Source: a bacterium (lineage in GTDB: Bacteria; Krumholzibacteriota; Krumholzibacteriia; LZORAL124-64-63). From it: a stretch of 6,882 nucleotides of DNA. The notes under the pieces were generated by a model. It saw only the letters and a program-made list of their open reading frames with translations, did not search any database and had not been told where the DNA came from. The position numbers and the translations under genes were made by a program. Positions within the stretch are counted from its first letter, which is position 1, and every line of letters begins with the position of its first letter. The stretch covers positions 1-6,882 of the forward strand of contig JABIBH010000165.1 in the NCBI GenBank assembly GCA_018652925.1, read 5' to 3'. Of the stretch, positions 5,143 through 6,882 are shown piece after piece.

Positions 5143-6882
5143 ATGAAAAACAGATTGGCGAAACTCAAATTTCATACGGAACGACTTCTCCAAGAAGACG
5201 GTTCAATGTTTCTGCAGCCTCTCGAAATTTTTCGTAAATATAAATGGGAATGGTTACGACCTGATATACTGGCTGGATTGACAGTTGCCATTGTCTTGCT
5301 ACCTCAGGCTATCGCCTATGCAATGATTGCGGAACTCCCGCCTCAGACTGGACTCTATGCTGCAATAGTAGCTGCTATTGTTGGTTCTTTATGGGGGTCT
5401 TCCAAACACCTCCACACTGGACCGACCAATGCTGCATCACTATTAACTCTTGGTATACTTCTGCAAATTGTTGAACCTGGTACGCCAGAGTTTATTGCTG
5501 CTGCTGGATGCCTTGCGGTGTTTGTAGGATTAATTCGATTGGCACTTGGTCTTGCTAAACTGGGTGTTCTTGTAAACTTTGTCGCAGATTCTGTTGTCAT
5601 CGGATTTACCGCAGGTGCTGGCATACTGATTAGTGCAGGCCAATTGCGCAACCTCCTGAATCTGGATTACCAAGGCACAACTGCTTTTTTGTTTAACATC
5701 CAGAGTGTTTTCAAACATATTCCAGAAACTCACATACCTTCACTACTATTGGGGTTGGCAACACTATTTCTGATTATCCTGCTCCGTATGCTTATTCCAA
5801 AACTTCCTGCGCCATTTATTGGTATGACTATTGCGGCAACTACAGTTGCTGTTTTTAATCTCGATGAAAATGGAATCAGAGTTTTGGGAGAGCTTCCCAG
5901 ATCATTCCCAACAATAACCGCCATACCAATTTATGATATGACATTACTGGGCAAACTCAGTATGGGTGCTTTGGCGATTGCTGCAATTGGTCTGGTTGAA
6001 GCAATGAGTATTGCGCGCACAATAGCTTCTAAAAATGGTCAGCGATTAAATAGCAATCAGGAGTTTGTCGGCCAGGGTCTTGCCAACATTGCAACCGGTT
6101 TTCTTGGCGGCTATCCAGTGTCTGGTTCTTTTACCAGGTCAATTGTTAACCAAAAAGCGGGCGGCGTTACACAGCTAGCTGGCGTTTTCTCAGGACTCTG
6201 GATTCTGGTTGCACTGCTTTTACTTGCCCCACTTGCACGGTTTTTACCGCTAACTTCACTTGCCGCTGTTCTGCTTGTTACTGCCTGGAATATGGTCGAC
6301 AAAAAAGAGATTGTCCGCATTTCCAGGTCATCTCGCGGTGACTCTGTAATAATGTTCTCTACCCTTGGTGCTACACTGCTGCTGCCTCTGGAATTTGCTG
6401 TTCTTTCTGGAATGATGGTGTCGTTCTCAAGACACCTGCTTAAAACATCCACTCCAGATGTTCACGAAGTTGTCCCTGATGAAAACTTTCACCACTTATT
6501 GAAAGTTAGAAATCGGCGCCAGATGTGCCCACAAATGGGACTGATTGAAATTGAAGGTTCTCTATATTTTGGCGCAGTTGCTCATGTTGAGGAAGAAATC
6601 CAGCGAATTCTCAAGCGCTCTCCCGGCCATGTTTTTCTGCTGCTGAGAATGCATCGTGTAAATCACATTGATGTAAGCGGTGTCCATATGCTTGAATCTG
6701 TAATCGGACAAATCAGAGATAAAGGTGGCGACGTTTACTTTGATGGCATCCGCTCCCGTGTCCTGCACATGATGAGTGTTAGTGGTTTTATGAGATTCTT
6801 GGGGCATAGAAATATTCTGCGCAAAGAAGATCCAATCGGATTTATGTTCCACAAAGTTTTGCATCCTGGAATCTGCATTTAC
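5143..6882 (+). CDS. SulP/SLC26-family anion transporter with STAS domain (3' end outside window)
   Basis: This is an inner-membrane secondary transporter of the SulP family, which moves sulfate, bicarbonate or other anions; the substrate cannot be told from sequence. The frame is open for 580 codons to the window edge with no stop. A cytosolic N-terminus of about 38 residues leads to the signature region (PQAIAYAMIAELPPQTGLYAA, about 54-74, then GSSKHLHTGPTNAAS, about 85-99). Many hydrophobic helices follow, including the conserved GYPVSGSFTRS (about 324-334) near the transport core. Residues from about 465 form a cytosolic STAS domain with the DxSG motif (D510, S512, G513) used as a phosphorylation or nucleotide-linked site in related STAS proteins. 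The ATG at 5143 is the first start after an in-frame TAA at 5116. Its Shine-Dalgarno is weak, and the ATG at 5206 is an alternative start. The ending at HPGICIY suggests only the C-terminal part of the STAS region is missing. Confidence 0.93.
   Translation, partial: MKNRLAKLKFHTERLLQEDGSMFLQPLEIFRKYKWEWLRPDILAGLTVAIVLLPQAIAYAMIAELPPQTGLYAAIVAAIVGSLWGSSKHLHTGPTNAASLLTLGILLQIVEPGTPEFIAAAGCLAVFVGLIRLALGLAKLGVLVNFVADSVVIGFTAGAGILISAGQLRNLLNLDYQGTTAFLFNIQSVFKHIPETHIPSLLLGLATLFLIILLRMLIPKLPAPFIGMTIAATTVAVFNLDENGIRVLGELPRSFPTITAIPIYDMTLLGKLSMGALAIAAIGLVEAMSIARTIASKNGQRLNSNQEFVGQGLANIATGFLGGYPVSGSFTRSIVNQKAGGVTQLAGVFSGLWILVALLLLAPLARFLPLTSLAAVLLVTAWNMVDKKEIVRISRSSRGDSVIMFSTLGATLLLPLEFAVLSGMMVSFSRHLLKTSTPDVHEVVPDENFHHLLKVRNRRQMCPQMGLIEIEGSLYFGAVAHVEEEIQRILKRSPGHVFLLLRMHRVNHIDVSGVHMLESVIGQIRDKGGDVYFDGIRSRVLHMMSVSGFMRFLGHRNILRKEDPIGFMFHKVLHPGICIY

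Noticed and set aside
5355..6864. Minus-strand open frames opposite the SulP gene, up to 113 codons.
   Set aside because: They show no recognisable family motifs and lie opposite a continuous + strand frame with clear SulP and STAS motifs. They are antisense shadows.

Overview
All six genes in this window lie on the + strand. The organism is probably a bacterium: the DNA is moderately AT-rich, several starts have clear Shine-Dalgarno motifs (AAGGA, GGAG, AAGGAG), there is a consensus sigma-70-type promoter (TTGACA / TATAAT) and a classic hairpin-plus-T-run terminator. The gene set (Topo VI, M32 carboxypeptidase, LDH-type malate dehydrogenase, SulP transporter) does not fix the phylum. DNA topoisomerase VI is typical of Archaea and plants and patchy in Bacteria, so this lineage belongs to the minority that carries it.

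Region 1 (2-3916) looks like one operon: the C-terminal part of Topo VI subunit B (start outside the window), an M32 (Taq-type) metallocarboxypeptidase, complete Topo VI subunit A (Spo11-like, GTG start), and a Nudix hydrolase with a widened Nudix box. Gaps are 2, 15 and 16 nt. Together the Topo VI genes would encode an ATP-dependent A2B2 type IIB topoisomerase. The peptidase between the subunits has no obvious role in DNA topology.

Region 2 (3917-5088) is a self-contained unit. It has its own promoter, a perfect 9-bp dyad lying over the expected transcription start, a good RBS, an LDH-type malate dehydrogenase gene (mdh) and a strong intrinsic terminator. The MDH has two oddities: a substrate-specificity loop five residues longer than usual, and a lysine-rich C-terminal tail.

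Region 3 (5089-6882) holds a possible weak promoter and a SulP/SLC26-family anion transporter with a C-terminal STAS domain. It is open for 580 codons and runs off the right edge.

No tRNA, rRNA, CRISPR array, insertion sequence or prophage gene was seen. The best candidates for something new are the Topo VI operon split by a peptidase gene, the extended MDH loop, and the dyad at the mdh start site.
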